From Peromyscus leucopus (lineage: Eukaryota; Chordata; Mammalia; Rodentia; Cricetidae), in NCBI RefSeq assembly GCF_004664715.2, contig NC_051083.1, forward strand, positions 99,167,661-99,231,660: a stretch of DNA of 64,000 bases, written 5' to 3'. The number at the start of each line of letters is the position of its first letter. The stretch's first letter is position 1. Shown here in pieces: positions 1 through 12,482 of the stretch. The notes beneath the pieces are model-generated. The model ran no database searches. It was not told where the DNA came from and was given only the letters and a program-made list of their open reading frames with translations. The position numbers were made by a program, and so were the translations under genes.

Positions 1-3000
1 ACTAGACTTTGATGATTCAAACAATGGTAACATACAGTCTTTGTTCCAAAAAACCTTGTCCATTAAGGAGAAAGTCACATTCAGAGGGCATTATAATATC
101 GTGTGTGGAATTACCCTAGTTAATATAAATCAGCTTAGTATTTAAGCAATCTTTTCAACCATTCCTGTCACTTTTTGCTTTGGAAATTCCTTTTTATAAG
201 ATACTGTTTCAGCTACTCACAAGGTAAAAAGGCTTTAAAGTTTTAAGAAGACAAAATAATTGTATTTGAAAATGAATGACAAGGTGAGTTTTAAATATCA
301 AACTCATGTATTGGTGCTGTGTATTGTTTTCTCAGTGGAATTAGCTTTTGTTTTTGAACTGTCTAAATACTTTAATAAATGTACTTACCATTCAATTTTA
401 AAGCACCCCTTTCAGTTATTCTAATTTGACTTACGATACACTGTCAATCTCCAATTTGGTATCAGAATCTGAAAGTTAGTCAACAATTTCAAAAAGTTTG
501 TCTTTGCTGACAATGATACTTTATAGATTTTTCTTTAAGCTGCATCTTTTAGAAAACTGATAAGTGACAATTTTCTGGCAACATGGGTAATGGGGAGTTG
601 AGTCTTATTATTCTTTTTATAATATAGGTTTAACCTATTTACTTCTAATTCCTGAAATAGTTTAGAAAAATGCTATGCTAGTGCTGTGGAAAATCACTTT
701 GAAAGAGGCATTACTAACAAAGAGGTTATGCATAATCATACAAGCTGAAATATAGACTTGGAAGATTCAAAACCAGATCTAGTTTATGGCTCAAATTTTC
801 TAGATTAGTACAGGTAATACATAGTAAGCACTTTTTTCCATGCTATAGTTCAAATTTCTTTTCTTTGATAAACCCAATCCTTCTTCTAAATCTATACATT
901 AGAATTATTCTCTCTACTGGGGGGTGCACGCATGTGGTAAGTGGCAAAAAATAAGATTTTAATCTGCAGCTCTGGTTTATTAATGTACCTTTTAAGAAAC
1001 TGTACTATAGTCTGATATATGATTAAACAAGGTCTAGAGAGGCAAAATTTACCCAGTATCTGAAGTTATTTAATGCTAGGTATAGAATTAGAACCCAAAC
1101 ATCTTAGTCACCTCCCAAATACTGTCTACCATTCCAGTCTCAATTAATAATCCATGTTAATATGGAATGGAAAAATAAGTGAAATTTTTATTAGCATATT
1201 TGTTTGTTGGAGAACCTAAATATAAAATAGAAGTAATGGAGATCAAGAGAGATGGTTAGTGGAGGGGCAGTATGCTGATGCTTTTAATTAATATTTTGGA
1301 CCATCAGTCTCACTTACTCGTAACCTTTTAAAGGGTAGGTATATAGCTGCTCAAAGTAACAATATTACTGAGCTGGACAAACAAAAATGTTGCCCATAGT
1401 ACAATTTTGACAGCAAGGTCAATGGTGTCCAGAAAACCCTTGTTATAGAAGCTCCACCATTCAATTTGTGTTTTAAAAATCTCTGGGTAAGATATAAAAG
1501 ATGTCATCAATTCTCTACTTACAGATTCAAGGAATAGAGTAAAATGTGAAATGGGAAGTGATCTTATGGGAAATGTATTTTGAAACTCATTTGAATGAAA
1601 TAAAGAAATTTTCAGAGCACTTTATTTCACCTGGTATCTAGATTATTCTTTCAGCAATGACAGATATGGAATCTGTCCTGTTTAAAAGGTCCACTGGAAA
1701 GTACGCCCACATATTGTTCAAATAAATAGCCTGTGTTGTAATATGAAATTTGACTCATTTCAACATATCAAGGATTGTTAAAGGTATGCTATTATAAAGA
1801 GCTTTAAATATCCTGTCACCCAAATGTGAAGACTATCCATGTGTTCTCCAAACTTAGAGCAATAAAAAAATTATGTATGCCAAACATTTTTCTGACAAAT
1901 TATAATATTGTACTGTATATATAATTTTCTGACAAATATCTATTCGTTTCAATAATAAGGTACAAAGCAGAACTATAGACAAAGAATTGAAATCAAATTA
2001 ATCTATTAGTTTGTGTTTAATGAAAACAGTTGTCAACAGTATTCACTGGTTATGTTCCCAGAAGGTAGTGTCATTTAATGAAAAGACAGAGTCACTTCTT
2101 CCTATGTTTTAATAATATATTTATTTGAGTTTGATGAGATGAAACAAGGATGGAATGAAAAAGGACTTGAACGGATGATAAAATGAATTACGCTCTGTCT
2201 ACATCTTGGCATGCACTAAGCCACTGTAGTAAAATTAAATACTATCAGGTGTGGGAAGATAAAAATAATCCAAAACATTTTGAGAAATGTGATTGTACAA
2301 TTACAAAGCAGTTCTGTTAATCAGATGAATTGTTGCTTCTCTTGACAGAAAAAAGGGCTTTGTAAATTCACTGTTGAATTGTGCTTTTGAGTATTTAAGC
2401 GATGCTCATCACTGACCAGGGATTATCTGTGTGGGGCCCATAGATTGGCATTTCTCTTGCCTGTAAGAGAAGCTACTTTATTTTCTAATTCTAGGTTTCA
2501 TTTCTATCATGATTATGGACTCAGCAGAAACTAAATTTGCCAAAGACTTCAAAATTTCCTTCATCATTAAATCATACTATGTAGCTGAAAGATCAAGCAG
2601 AAATAATACAACACTTTCTTCCTATAGATATTCAATTCTTGGAGGACTACAGCATACTTCAGGCAAGCCACTTGAAGTTTAACACCCTTACAACGTATCT
2701 ACACTCAGGCCTGCCTGGACTTCTCTACTGACTTCTCTGCCTCAGAATGCCAGGGGCTCTATTCTTGTGCTATGTAATACACATTCAACAAAGGTGGAAG
2801 TTGACTATTGTCTTAGGCAACTGATATTTCTGAATGTAATGAATCATCTTTTATGTTCCACTTGTTCAATCTTACAACTAGAGACTTAATATTGTATAGT
2901 GAGAAGTTGTATGTAAAGTTGTCCTACTTTGTACGGGAATACAGATTCTACAGTACTTTGTGCCTGCTGCCTTACAGACTGGCATTATCAGTTTGAATAA

Positions 3001-3801
3001 TGTCCTGAAAAACTCTACATATAAAGACCAATCAAGATATAGAGAATCTGAAAGTACAGCAGATTAAAAGTCAGCAGAATAGTAACAAAGCATGATTTAG
3101 AATACATGTCTACAGTTATAACAGTTCTTTTAAATACAATTAGAAGGTATATTTCATGCAAAGTCTATATTTTAGTGCATAAAAATCTATTTCCATATGA
3201 AAATTTTAGGATCTTTGTGTAAAATAAGTAAATCTGAAAGATGTACCATGCTTATCTATGTTTATATCCTGTGAGATGCCAATGGTATGTGAGCATAGCT
3301 GAATGGCCAAGACAGCTGCCAATTTGTAATAAAATCACTTAATGATTTTTAAGATTATGATGTCAAAGTATGGAGGGACAAATTTAAAACATATGGTCAC
3401 AGACAAAGGATATAAAGAAAAATAATCCAGGACAGGGTGGTTGTTTAAAAAGCTTGTTGCTGAATTGGGGAAGAAAATGGAAGTAATATTTTAAACAAGA
3501 TTTAAAGAGAGATATTCCAGGAGAAGGAAGACTTAATCAGGGAGACACAGTAAATAATTCATACTCATTTTACAAATTCTCCTTTATAAAATATTTCTAA
3601 GGGTTTGCTGCTCTATCTCAAATATTGAGGCAATAATCCAGTCTTCATTGTCTATATCAAATATAAATAATACTACACAAAGTCATTCTCAATGAGTTTA
3701 AAAATTTGGAGAAAAAGAATTTCATCTGAATTCATGAGCATTGTAAGAAAATTAGATCTTTTAATGTGTACATTTTGTAAGAAGATCCATGTTAAGTATT
3801 G
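1..3801. other. AT-rich intergenic sequence, no recognised feature
   Basis: No gene or young repeat was recognised on either strand. The longest ORF is a 60-codon minus-strand frame at 1328-1510 with no recognisable motif, no supporting exon signals and no flanking coding-like sequence. Very old, unrecognisable repeats may be present. Confidence 0.5.
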
Positions 3802-3972
3802 TGTTGGTTTGAATAAGAATAACCCACATGGGTTCATATATTTAAATGCATAGTCCCCAGGTCTTGTAACTGAAATGACTAAAAGGATTAGGAGATGTGG
3901 TTTTGTTGCAGTATGTGTGGCTTTGTTGGAGGAAGTGTTACTGGGGGTGGGCTGTGAGGTTTCAAAAGACTA
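3802..3972 (+). mobile_element. ERVL-MaLR-type LTR, 5' half only
   Basis: The stretch starts TGTTGGTTTGAATAAG and continues through a 'gattaggagatgtgg ... ggaggaagtgttactgggggtgggctgtgaggtttcaaaag' type sequence. That is the familiar first half of rodent MaLR LTRs of the MT/ORR1 group. The 3' half, with its polyadenylation signal and the usual 'cagcaatag..taactaa' end, is missing; an old L1 3' UTR follows directly. The subfamily is not resolved. Confidence 0.6.
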
Positions 3973-3989
3973 TGCATTAATTACAGTAA

Positions 3990-5330
3990 ATGGTAGTTAA
4001 TACTGCAACTGGTCAAAGTGCAGAGAATAAAAGACTGCAAAATGCTTAAAATTAAAGGGAATATATATATATTCATATCACCTCCCTTCCTTCATTTTGG
4101 AAGATAGGGCCGAATGTAAGAGTGTTTGCATGACTGCAAAGAAACATCCTCTAGACACAGCTGGACAACTGCACATATAAACTCGCAGCATCTGTAACAT
4201 TTTGACAAAATCTGTGTGTGCCCAAGCCAAATCTAATCACAGCATAGTGATGGGACTTGAGTACATAATTCCCCCACTAGTTGTGAAACATTGGCAAAGG
4301 TTAGCTTCTGGGAAAGGGAGAGAACTTTTTTTTTTGAAGAGTGGAGCCCCTGGTAATTGGACCACTCTGCAGTGGAATACCACACATCTAAGAATATTTG
4401 GTTAGCAAAAATTGTTCTTGATGAGTCAAAATAAAAGGACGAAAACCAGGTGGGTAGGGAAGTGGCACATAGATCTGAAAAGAGTTGGCAGAAGGGGAGA
4501 ATATGATCAGGATACATTGTATGAAGATGTCAAAGAACTATTAAAATCACTATAATTCCTAACTGCATTTTGAATACTTATACTTACACCCACAGATAAA
4601 TATAACTCTCATACTTCAGCAAAAAAGCTTCTTTTTTTTTTAGAAGACAAAGACCATTACAGAAAAGCACAAGTTGCCAAAGTGTAGAATTTAAATGACT
4701 GTGGGATGTCCAGCCCCTATAAATATATCCATAACAGAACGCTTATAGTACTGGACGCTCAGGGAATGTTGCAGAAGGCAGAGGGGTATGGTCAGTAGCA
4801 GAAAGAATGTAAGAACCAGAAGACCATGAAGACTGCTTCAAGATTGTGTCTTCTAGACATGACAAGGGAGCCACAACCATGAAATCTCAATAGTGTTGCT
4901 GCCTAAACAAGACCTGAACGATGACAACACCTGCTGACATGTCTATATTGAAGGGAGAAATGTCAGGGGTCTCCACATCTAGATGAAGAGCTACAGGCAA
5001 TTACTAACTGCTGAGAGAAGGAAAATCAGTCTTTCCCAAGGAAGAGATCCCTAATTAGTTAGCTAATGCTAAATGGGTAGCTCTAAAAGTATATGCATAA
5101 ATTAAGCACTAAATAGGTTCAGCAGGCTGTGCATCTATCATCTGTCTATCTGTCTATCTATCTATCTATCCATCCATCCAGTCATACATGTGTAACAATA
5201 ATAATTAAAAGATTAAGAGACCTTGAATTTGAGAGGGAGTGGGATGGGATATGACAGGGGTTGAAGGGAGAAGAAAGGGAAAGGTGATACAATTATATTT
5301 TACTTTAAAAATCTTAACATTGTTAAAAGT
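3990..5330 (+). mobile_element. Old rodent L1 3' UTR (Lx-like), sense
   Basis: A long match to the 3' UTR of old murine-type L1 elements. Landmarks in order are a segment with 'ggacaactgcacatat' (4163), 'gatgggacttgagtacataattcc' (about 4248) and 'ctcagggaatgttgcagaag' (4759), a 'gaagagctacaggcaatta' block (4983) and a final A/T-rich tail near 5290-5325. No ORF2 sequence remains, so this is a 5'-truncated insertion. A TCTA-type microsatellite (5132-5180) lies near its 3' end. Open frames here (for example 4202-4405) are chance frames in the UTR. Confidence 0.7.
5132..5180. repeat. (TCTA)n/(TCCA)n microsatellite
   Basis: Imperfect tetranucleotide array of about 49 bp that shifts from TCTG/TCTA to TCCA units. 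It sits inside the old L1 3' UTR. Confidence 0.9.
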
Positions 5331-5863
5331 TCATCAAAACTATACATGATTGGAATTAGAATTTAGTCCTCTGCACAGTGCTTGCCACACAGTAGGTAAA
5401 AATAAGCATTGAGAGGATGATGCACCTATATTAAGGCTAATTCTTCCACAATTGTATAAATTAAAAAAAATGAACATTGTGCTTGTACAGCTGTAATTAT
5501 TCTGCTAATTTCAATAAGAAATATGATGTAAGTTATTTGTATCATAATGCTTTATCAAGGTTTTTTGTCCTCTAGAGGTCCTTTGCATATATATTACGAT
5601 TTATAGTTTTGTGTTTTTATGGGATTTCTAGATGTGTAATGTGTGTATACTTCCATATGTGTCTCTTGAGCTTTTTCTTTCCCCTTTTTCTTTTGTTTAT
5701 TTGTTTAATACTATTTTGCTTTTATGTTATCTAATTTTATTTTATTATTGCTAATTGTACAGGACTTTTCATATACTAATGAAAGAGAGAAAGAAAGAGT
5801 GTGTATTTGGATGGGTGGAGAAGTGGTGAGGACCTGGGAGGAGTTGGGGAGGGAAACTGTAAT
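5331..5863. other. AT-rich spacer between two L1 inserts
   Basis: A short piece near 5370-5420 ('cagtgcttgccacacagtaggtaa') resembles the 3' end of ancient L2/MIR elements. Nothing else was recognised. Confidence 0.35.
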
Positions 5864-7343
5864 AAGAATATATTGTACTCCTCTGTTCTTGATCCAGCTG
5901 GGATCTCCCATCTCCCAAGCTCTCTTTCCCTCGACCCTCGCCCTTCATTACCCCCACTCACGTCTAGGCTGTTCATGTAGATCTCATCCATTTCTCCATC
6001 ATTGGGTGATGCCCTTGCCTTTCTTAGAGTCCTGTTTTCCAGGTAGCCTCCCTGGTGTTGTGAATAGCAGTCCAGTCATCCTTGTTCCACATCTAGTATC
6101 CTCCTATGAATAAGTACATACCATGTTTGTCTTTCTGAGCCTGGGTTACCTCACTCAGGATGATTTTTTCTAGATCCATCCATTTGCCTGCAAACCTCAT
6201 GATGTCATTGTTTTTCTCTGTTAAGTATTCCATTGTGTATGTGTACCACATTTTCTTTATCCATTCTTCAGTTGAAGGGCATCTAGGTTGTTTCCAGGTT
6301 CTGCCTATTACAAACAATGCAGATATGAACATAGCTGAGCAAGTACCCTTGTGGTATGATTGAGCATTTCTTGGATATATGCCCAAGCGTGGTATAGCTG
6401 GATCTTGGGGGAGATTGATTCCCAATATTCTAAGAAAGTGCCATATTAATTTCCAAAGTGGTTGTACAAGCTTCCATTCCCACCAGCAGTGAAGGAGAGT
6501 TCCCCTAGCTCCACATCCTTTCCAGCATATGGTGTCTTCAGTGTTTTTGAATCTTAGCCATTCTGACACATGTAAGGTGTATCTCAGAGTTGTTTTGATT
6601 TGCATTTCCCTGATAAAGAGACCATGGTAAATGAAGACCACATGAGAATAGGAAGAAGCAAAGTGCTAGAGAGGCCCACAGAAATCCACAAAGATGCCCC
6701 CACAGTAGACTGCTGTCAATGGTCGAGAGACAGCCCGAACTGACCTACTCTGGTAATAGGATGGCCAAACACCCTAATTGTCATGCTAGAAACCCCATCC
6801 AATGACTGAGGGAACCAGATGCAGAGATCCATGGCCAGGCCCCAGGTGGAGCTCCAGGAGTCCAATTGGCAAGAAAGAGGAGGGTTTATATGAGCAAGAA
6901 TTGTTGAGGCCAAGGTTGGATAAAGCACAGGGACAAATAGCCAAACGAATGGAAACACATGAACTATGACCCAATGGCTGAGGGCCCCCAACTGGATCAG
7001 GCCCTCTGAATAGGTGAGACAGTTGACTGGCTTGATCTGTTTGGGAGGCATCCAGGCAGTGGGACCGGGTCCTGTGTTCAGTGCATGAGTTGGCTGTTTG
7101 AAACCTGGGGCTTATACAGGGTCACTTGGCTCGGCCTGGGAGGAGGGGACTGGACCTGCCTGAACGGAGTCTACCAGGTTGATCTCAATCCTCAGGGGAG
7201 TCTTTGCCCTGGAGGAAATGGGAATGGGGGGTGGGATGGGGGCCGGGAGTGGGGAGAACTAGGGAATCTGTGGTTGATATGTAGAATTAAATTATATTGT
7301 AAAATAAAATAAAAAATGATAAACCTGGAAAAAAGAATATATT
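5864..7343 (+). mobile_element. 5'-inverted (twin-primed) L1 insertion with target-site duplication
   Basis: Two L1 blocks in opposite orientation lie between direct repeats AAGAATATATT (5864-5874 and 7333-7343). Block 1, about 5875-6614, is antisense: its minus strand encodes the ORF2 C-terminus, with a CX3CX7HX4C Cys/His motif ([18 protein letters not shown], last Cys replaced by Trp), then [17 protein letters not shown] and [11 protein letters not shown]. Block 2, about 6615-7320, is sense 3' UTR beginning 'gagaccatggtaaatgaag' and ending in an A-rich tail (AATAAAATAAAAAATG). In intact copies (compare 56.0-57.1 kb) these two blocks are almost adjacent. Inverted upstream part, normal polyadenylated part and TSD together are the signature of twin priming. 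The element cannot move by itself: no ORF1, no endonuclease and no reverse-transcriptase domain remain. Confidence 0.9.
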
Positions 7344-9895
7344 ATATTAAAAATCTATTTTCTATGAAAACGTGAAAAACAATATCCATATTACATGTTT
7401 AAAGATATGTAAATATTATGTGTCTCCAACAAAGAAAACAGATGCTTAAAGAGTTAAGGCTGCCTGTCTCTCTATATTGAAAATGGTTAAGTAGAAAATG
7501 ATCCGAGATCATCTCACTTCAAAACTGAAGTATTTCCTGTGATTCTCAGAAAGGAAGATGGCCCCACAAGCTCCTCCTGAGACAGTAGTGGGAAATGGCT
7601 AGCTAGTTCTTAGGGATCAACCTGTTTAACACTAGGAATCAGCCTTATTGAAACTGAATAATAAGCACCATTTTTGTAGCAATTGAATTAGCTGTACATA
7701 CATATCTTTAAGAAAATATCTGATGTTTTGATGAGGAACATCATAGAAGCAAAAGATTTTCACACATTCTGTCCTAATTTATTTTTTCTCTATTTTTATT
7801 TATTTTTCATCCTTGAATATTGTGAAATACTACAAGTTGTCACATAAAAGGAAAAAAAGAAACCATGTAGTGCTCTATCAGCATGGTTTGTAAATCCTGA
7901 TATCAAGAATAGCAATTTATGTGTCACAGGGGCTTTGGCATAGTTTTGAATTCCCAAAAGTCTTCCTTAACAGAGTAATAGTTGAGATAAAATGAAGAAT
8001 GCAAAATAGCTATGAGAAGAAGGATCTGCAGAGGCATGAGGCCTTCTCTAGACAGGTGAAATGGTTTATGGTTTATGACATTGCAATTAGATCAATGTGT
8101 TAACTTGCTACATCAACTTGTTAATTGTGTTGAAAAGCACAGAGGCAAATTAAGAAACACTGACGTGGCAGCAGACTATGAATTTTTATGCATTTCATTA
8201 TGTCCTGAGTCACATTCCACAGTTATCTTCCTTCTTATATTTCTAGGTAATACAGCCTTTGTTGGCAATGTGGAGAGAAACATATCTTACATAAAATTTG
8301 AAAATTCCAATAATCTACATTATAACACTTGTATACCTAACTAGGGACCATTATTTGAAGAGGAAATAGTGAACAGTTGTGATCCAGAACATCAGTTAAC
8401 TATTGATAGAATTTTTACCAGGGCAGAAGATTTCAGGGCATATCTGTTATTCATGTTTCAAAGAGCAAGCAATAATACATATCTAATGGGGTTGTTCCTT
8501 CAGTTACAATGGATATGGATACTAATCAGCCCATCATAAACTGAAAACAGCTTAAGCTGAAAATGCATTTAATACATCTAAGCAAGCAGTTATCAGTATA
8601 ATCCATTTTTACCAGAAAGTGTTCAGAAAACATATATTATACTACAATTATGTAAAGTTGTCTGACACAAAACTTATAATAAAATGTTTCATATCTCATG
8701 TAATTTATGGAATAATTATTTCAAGAAAAAATGCTAGCAACACAGTATATAATATCAAATATTTATACCTGTGATTTTTGTGGCTACCGGGGGCATATAA
8801 CTTGATCCTACTACTCAGCATACTGAGGGAATAACATATCACATATTAGTGTCTTCAGAATTGATAGAAATTCCAAATTTCAAGTGTAGTTTCAAGTTCA
8901 TACCTCTTGTTATTGCCCTATCCAAAAGCTTGTAAGTTAAACTCTTATACATGAAAGAGCATTTCTAATAATATTAGGCTCATGCCTAAAGCCTATCATA
9001 ATACTTTGTGAGAAAAGCAAACTATTATTAATATCATGTTTGTTATTGTATAAAATAGTTACATTGTCCAAATGATAACAAATACAGAAGCTATTTCTTT
9101 TATCAATACAAGTTGTTAGTATAGTTTTTATAAAACTTATGGGGTAATTTATTATATGCAATAGAAACTTGGAGGCCACTATTCTCAGAAACAAAGTTTT
9201 TTTCTAAATTATCTTAAGTAATGTATTATTAAAAATAGAGTACTGTATTAGCAGATTTAAATTGGAAAATATTTCAATCAAAAGTTTGTGTATGTATATT
9301 TTCCCTTTGGTAATACTTTTTATTAAGAGCTTCCCACTTATGAAAGCAAAAGCCAACGTTTCTAATTTTGCTAAAGAAGAGCAATGCACCAAACTTGAAG
9401 TATAAACTAATTTTTGCAGAAGAGATAGGGACAGACCATATACAAATGGGTAAAGGTTAAGAGTACTCTGGCTCTCTGAGATTTTTAAATATCCATTATA
9501 AATGCTGTTTAGAGTATCAATTTCATGAGATTTTAGATTTGCAATATGTATCATTGCAATCTTTCATTTGAAGTGGAAATAAAGATAATCATAAAGTATT
9601 AATAATCAGGAGAAGGTAATAGTCAGGAGAAGGAAATCATATATAAAAAGCTTATTTTTTTTATTTCTGTAAGGCCATTTTTTTTGTTGACAAAAAAAAA
9701 AAAAAGCTTTTTTCACAGTTTTTTTTTTTTTGCATCATACATAGTTTTAATTTTCTCCTATCTAACCCTTAATTATCCACAAGTTTTGACACTGAGTAAG
9801 TTATTTTTATGAAAATTGAAAATTATAGAATTATGTTTCTGTTATACAAGAATAAATATTTTTTTCTTCTTTTAATATGATTTTTTTTTCTCGTG
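7344..9895. other. AT-rich intergenic sequence, no recognised feature
   Basis: Nothing recognisable as a gene or a young repeat. Frames such as 8075-8344 (+), 8937-9194 (-) and 9204-9554 (-) are low-complexity AT-rich frames without motifs. Homopolymer runs (A and T, 9650-9735) stand out but have no clear meaning. Confidence 0.5.
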
Positions 9896-10312
9896 CAGAG
9901 CTGACTGGCCACACTAGTGGAAGGCCATGAACTGTGGACTGGTGGCAGTGGAGCCCCCATGGGACTGGACTAGGCCCTCTGGATACAGAAGATGACTGTT
10001 TGGCTCAAACTGTTTGGGGGGCACCCAGGCAAGGGTATCGGGATCCATCCCTGGTGCATGGCAGGTTTCTGGGAATCCGGTGACTGTAGTGTGATGCCTT
10101 TCACAGCCTTGTTGCAGTGGGAAGAGGCAGGGACCTAACTAGGCTCAGTGTGCTGGACTCTGCTGACTCCCCATTGGAGACCTTGATTTGGGGGATGTGG
10201 GGATGTGGGGTGGCTTGGGAGAGAGGGCTGGGGGTGGGAGGAAGGAGAAGGGGGAAATCTGTGGGTGATATGTGGAGTGAGTAGAAAATTTCTTAATAAA
10301 GAAAAGTGAAAA
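9896..10312 (+). mobile_element. L1 3' UTR fragment, sense
   Basis: The sequence matches the last ~400 nt of the L1 3' UTR. It carries 'gactggactaggccctctgg' (about 9963), 'gatccatccctggtgcatg' (10041), a G-rich tract (10190-10255) and 'tgtgggtgatatgtgg' just before an A-rich tail with AATAAAG (10295). It is strongly 5'-truncated, with no coding sequence. It abuts an antisense L1 tail at about 10312. Confidence 0.8.
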
Positions 10313-10410
10313 AAATATTTTTCATTCATTTTACACATGAATCAAAGATCCCCCTCTTCCCGCCCCAGCCTCCCCCTCCCAACCCACTCCATCTCCCCAC
10401 ACAAGATATT
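10313..10410 (-). mobile_element. L1 3' tail fragment, antisense
   Basis: Read on the minus strand this is the G-rich end of an L1 3' UTR followed by 'gatctttgattcatgtgtaaaatgaat', equivalent to the usual 'gatctgtggttggtatgtaaaatgaat' tail. Only ~100 bp are present. Together with 9896-10312 it forms a tail-to-tail pair. Confidence 0.7.
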
Positions 10411-10967
10411 TTATTTGCAATAATTTCTGTCTAGTCCGTTAAGTTGGAAGAAAATAGTTATGACTAAAGAGGCTTGAGAACTGCAGAGGTATTACTTTGC
10501 AAAATATTTATTGAAATACCAAAAATACTCTGGCTTCTATGTACACAATCATAATTTTGTTATAATTTCTGTACCCATGGTCCAATCATTAACTCAAAAA
10601 ATTAATAAAACAGCCTGGAGAACATAATTATTTTGGTTTTTTCAATTCCCTGGAAAACCCGGCAGTAAACTATGTGGATATATTACTGGAGCATCAGCTA
10701 AGTACATCTTCAATCCTGCCAGATTTGTGAATACTCCAATGATTTAAGAAATTACGCATTCTTAATTTTACATTATAAGTATAATGAACATGTATTTTCA
10801 GTGATGCTAATTGTCTTAGCTATGTTAAATAATCAAAACTATTTTATATCATAACTTTTATAACATATTCATTCACTGAGAGATTTTTAAATTCATTTTT
10901 CAAAGTACATAAAGAACTATAGGTTGAAAGTGAGTTTTTAATTCAATGATATGGTGCTTTCTGATCA
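10411..10967. other. AT-rich spacer, no recognised feature
   Basis: No ORF or repeat was recognised between the paired L1 tails and the LTR-A copy that begins at 10974. Confidence 0.45.
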
Positions 10968-10973
10968 TCACTG

Positions 10974-11274
10974 TATTGGTGAAATTATTAAGGCCATTCC
11001 ACGTAGTTAAAAGGGAGGTTATTTAGTGGTGTAAAATATAAATGGAGAGATAGGTAGGTTGCAGGGTCTGGGGAAGACATAGCACAGTCCAGCAGTGTTC
11101 TCTGGAGAATTCTGCTCGGTCTACCTTTAGTGTCCAGGGTCCAGGAACCAAGAGAAGGCGGCGCATCTGGATCTCGGGTCTTCGGGGTCCTCTCTTGGCC
11201 CTGCCTTGACAGTTATCGAAGCCTCAATGGGGACTGGAACTTCCAGATCAAAGCTGGAATGGCTACCCACTACA
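10974..11274 (-). mobile_element. Solo LTR of the GC-rich 'LTR-A' family (diverged copy)
   Basis: Homologous from end to end to the copies at 42443-42763 and 55318-55638. In plus-strand order it runs TATTGGTGAAATT ... CCCACTACA. The flanking 6-mers TCACTG (10968-10973) and TGACTG (11275-11280) match at 5 of 6 positions, as expected for an LTR-element TSD. I call it minus because the AATAAA polyadenylation signal of the better-preserved copies lies in that sense. This copy is ~20 bp shorter and more diverged, so probably older. No internal retroviral region adjoins it. Confidence 0.7.
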
Positions 11275-11304
11275 TGACTGAGTCCCTAAGTAACCCCTAA
11301 ACCC

Positions 11305-11410
11305 AAGGAAGGAAGGAAAGAAGGGTGCGAGCGAGGGAGGGAGGAAGGAAGAAAGGAATGGAGGAGGACAGAAGTAAAGAAGAGTAGAAGAAAGAAGAAA
11401 TATGGAGGAA
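11305..11410. repeat. Purine-rich (GGAA)n simple repeat
   Basis: An imperfect GGAA/GAAA array, all-purine on the plus strand with few interruptions. It begins 31 bp after the LTR-A copy. Confidence 0.85.
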
Positions 11411-11517
11411 CAATAAAGTAATTCTTAAGAAACAATTGATATGTATAACTTCACTAGCACTGAGTAATTAGCTACGTTTCCAGCAGCAGGCATATTTTCT
11501 CTCTCGGTGAGTGGGTC

Positions 11518-12415
11518 TTCAATGCAATTAGAGAGCTGTTGGTTCCTCAAAAGGTGTGTGGGTCACTACTTCACCCTTAGGTTTGTCTTCCCTTGCTAGT
11601 CATTGATGTCACAATGCGTCACAGGCGTCATAACTGGGTAGGACTGTTGCTTGTCTACCACGTTTGGAAGTTTACATGGCCCTTCTGGTACCATCAAAGC
11701 TAATCCTCAGGGATCAGGCATTGAGATTAGTTCCTACAACCACAGCTTTGGTATACCATCACAATCCCTTACAAACAACAGTCTAAATATTTGTCATTAA
11801 ACCAACAGATAAATACAGTCTTCAAGGAAACATTTTCGTAACGGAAGGAGACACTACAGAAAACCACAACCAATATGAATACAGACATGTTGTGCCCAGT
11901 CCCATTGGACACACCCACAAAATACTTGAAAACATTGCAGGAAGAGGAGTCAGAAAGATTGTAAGGGTTAAAAGATCAGGGAATTTGCTATTTTGTGTCC
12001 TAGTAATGTTGGAAGGTATACCCATAAAGTCTCACCAACATGAGCGCCCAAACAAAGATAACACCAATGGACATGGAAAAATGAAAGAGGAAAAGCCCAT
12101 GAAGCATCAAACTGATGAAGGGAACTACAAGCTACAAAGGAAAGCTGAGAGCTGGAGAAATAATCCTCTCTATGAACAAGCACACCAACTGGTTGTTCAA
12201 TACCAAATCCTCCCCCATGAGAATGTACATTCAAGTAACATTGTAACGACTGAGCATGCTACAATTTGTAATAACAATTAAAATTAATTTGTAATAACAA
12301 TTAAAAAGTAGCCATTTATTTGAAAGACAACTAGGAGGGGTATATGGAGCGTTGAAGGGAGAAAAGGAAAAATGTTGTAATTATATTCTAATCTCAAAAA
12401 CAAAAAAAGTAATAC
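11518..12415 (+). mobile_element. Old L1 3' end, probably with inverted 5' part
   Basis: From about 11800 to 12415 the sequence is sense old-L1 3' UTR ('acactacagaaaaccacaacca', 'ttgaaaacattgcaggaagag', 'aggggtatatggagcgttgaaggg', then an A-rich tail near 12400). The preceding 11518-11745 looks antisense to old L1 3' UTR: 'taactgggtaggactgttg' and 'ctggtaccatcaaagctaatcc' resemble the antisense copy near 59.15-59.23 kb. If so this is an old 5'-inverted L1. The inverted part is diverged and less certain than the sense part. Confidence 0.5.
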
Positions 12416-12423
12416 AAAAACAT

Positions 12424-12482
12424 GAAATGAACACACACATACACAGATTCACTCACACACACACATGTGCGTGCACACACAC
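12424..12482. repeat. Interrupted (CA)n microsatellite
   Basis: Several short CA runs separated by other bases, immediately after the A-rich tail of the old L1 3' UTR. Confidence 0.85.

Noticed and set aside
1328..1510. 60-codon minus-strand frame with a hydrophobic stretch
   Set aside because: No recognisable family, no coding context on either side, and short frames are expected by chance in DNA of this size.
5724..6113. 129-codon plus-strand frame
   Set aside because: It lies opposite the inverted L1 ORF2 block; it is the antisense shadow of L1 sequence.
5875..7320. Large inverted structure considered as a hairpin or DNA transposon
   Set aside because: The two halves are different parts of L1, not inverted copies of each other, and poly(A) plus TSD indicate a retrotransposon.
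11892..12281. 129-codon plus frame with charged residues
   Set aside because: The DNA matches old L1 3' UTR, so the frame is not coding.
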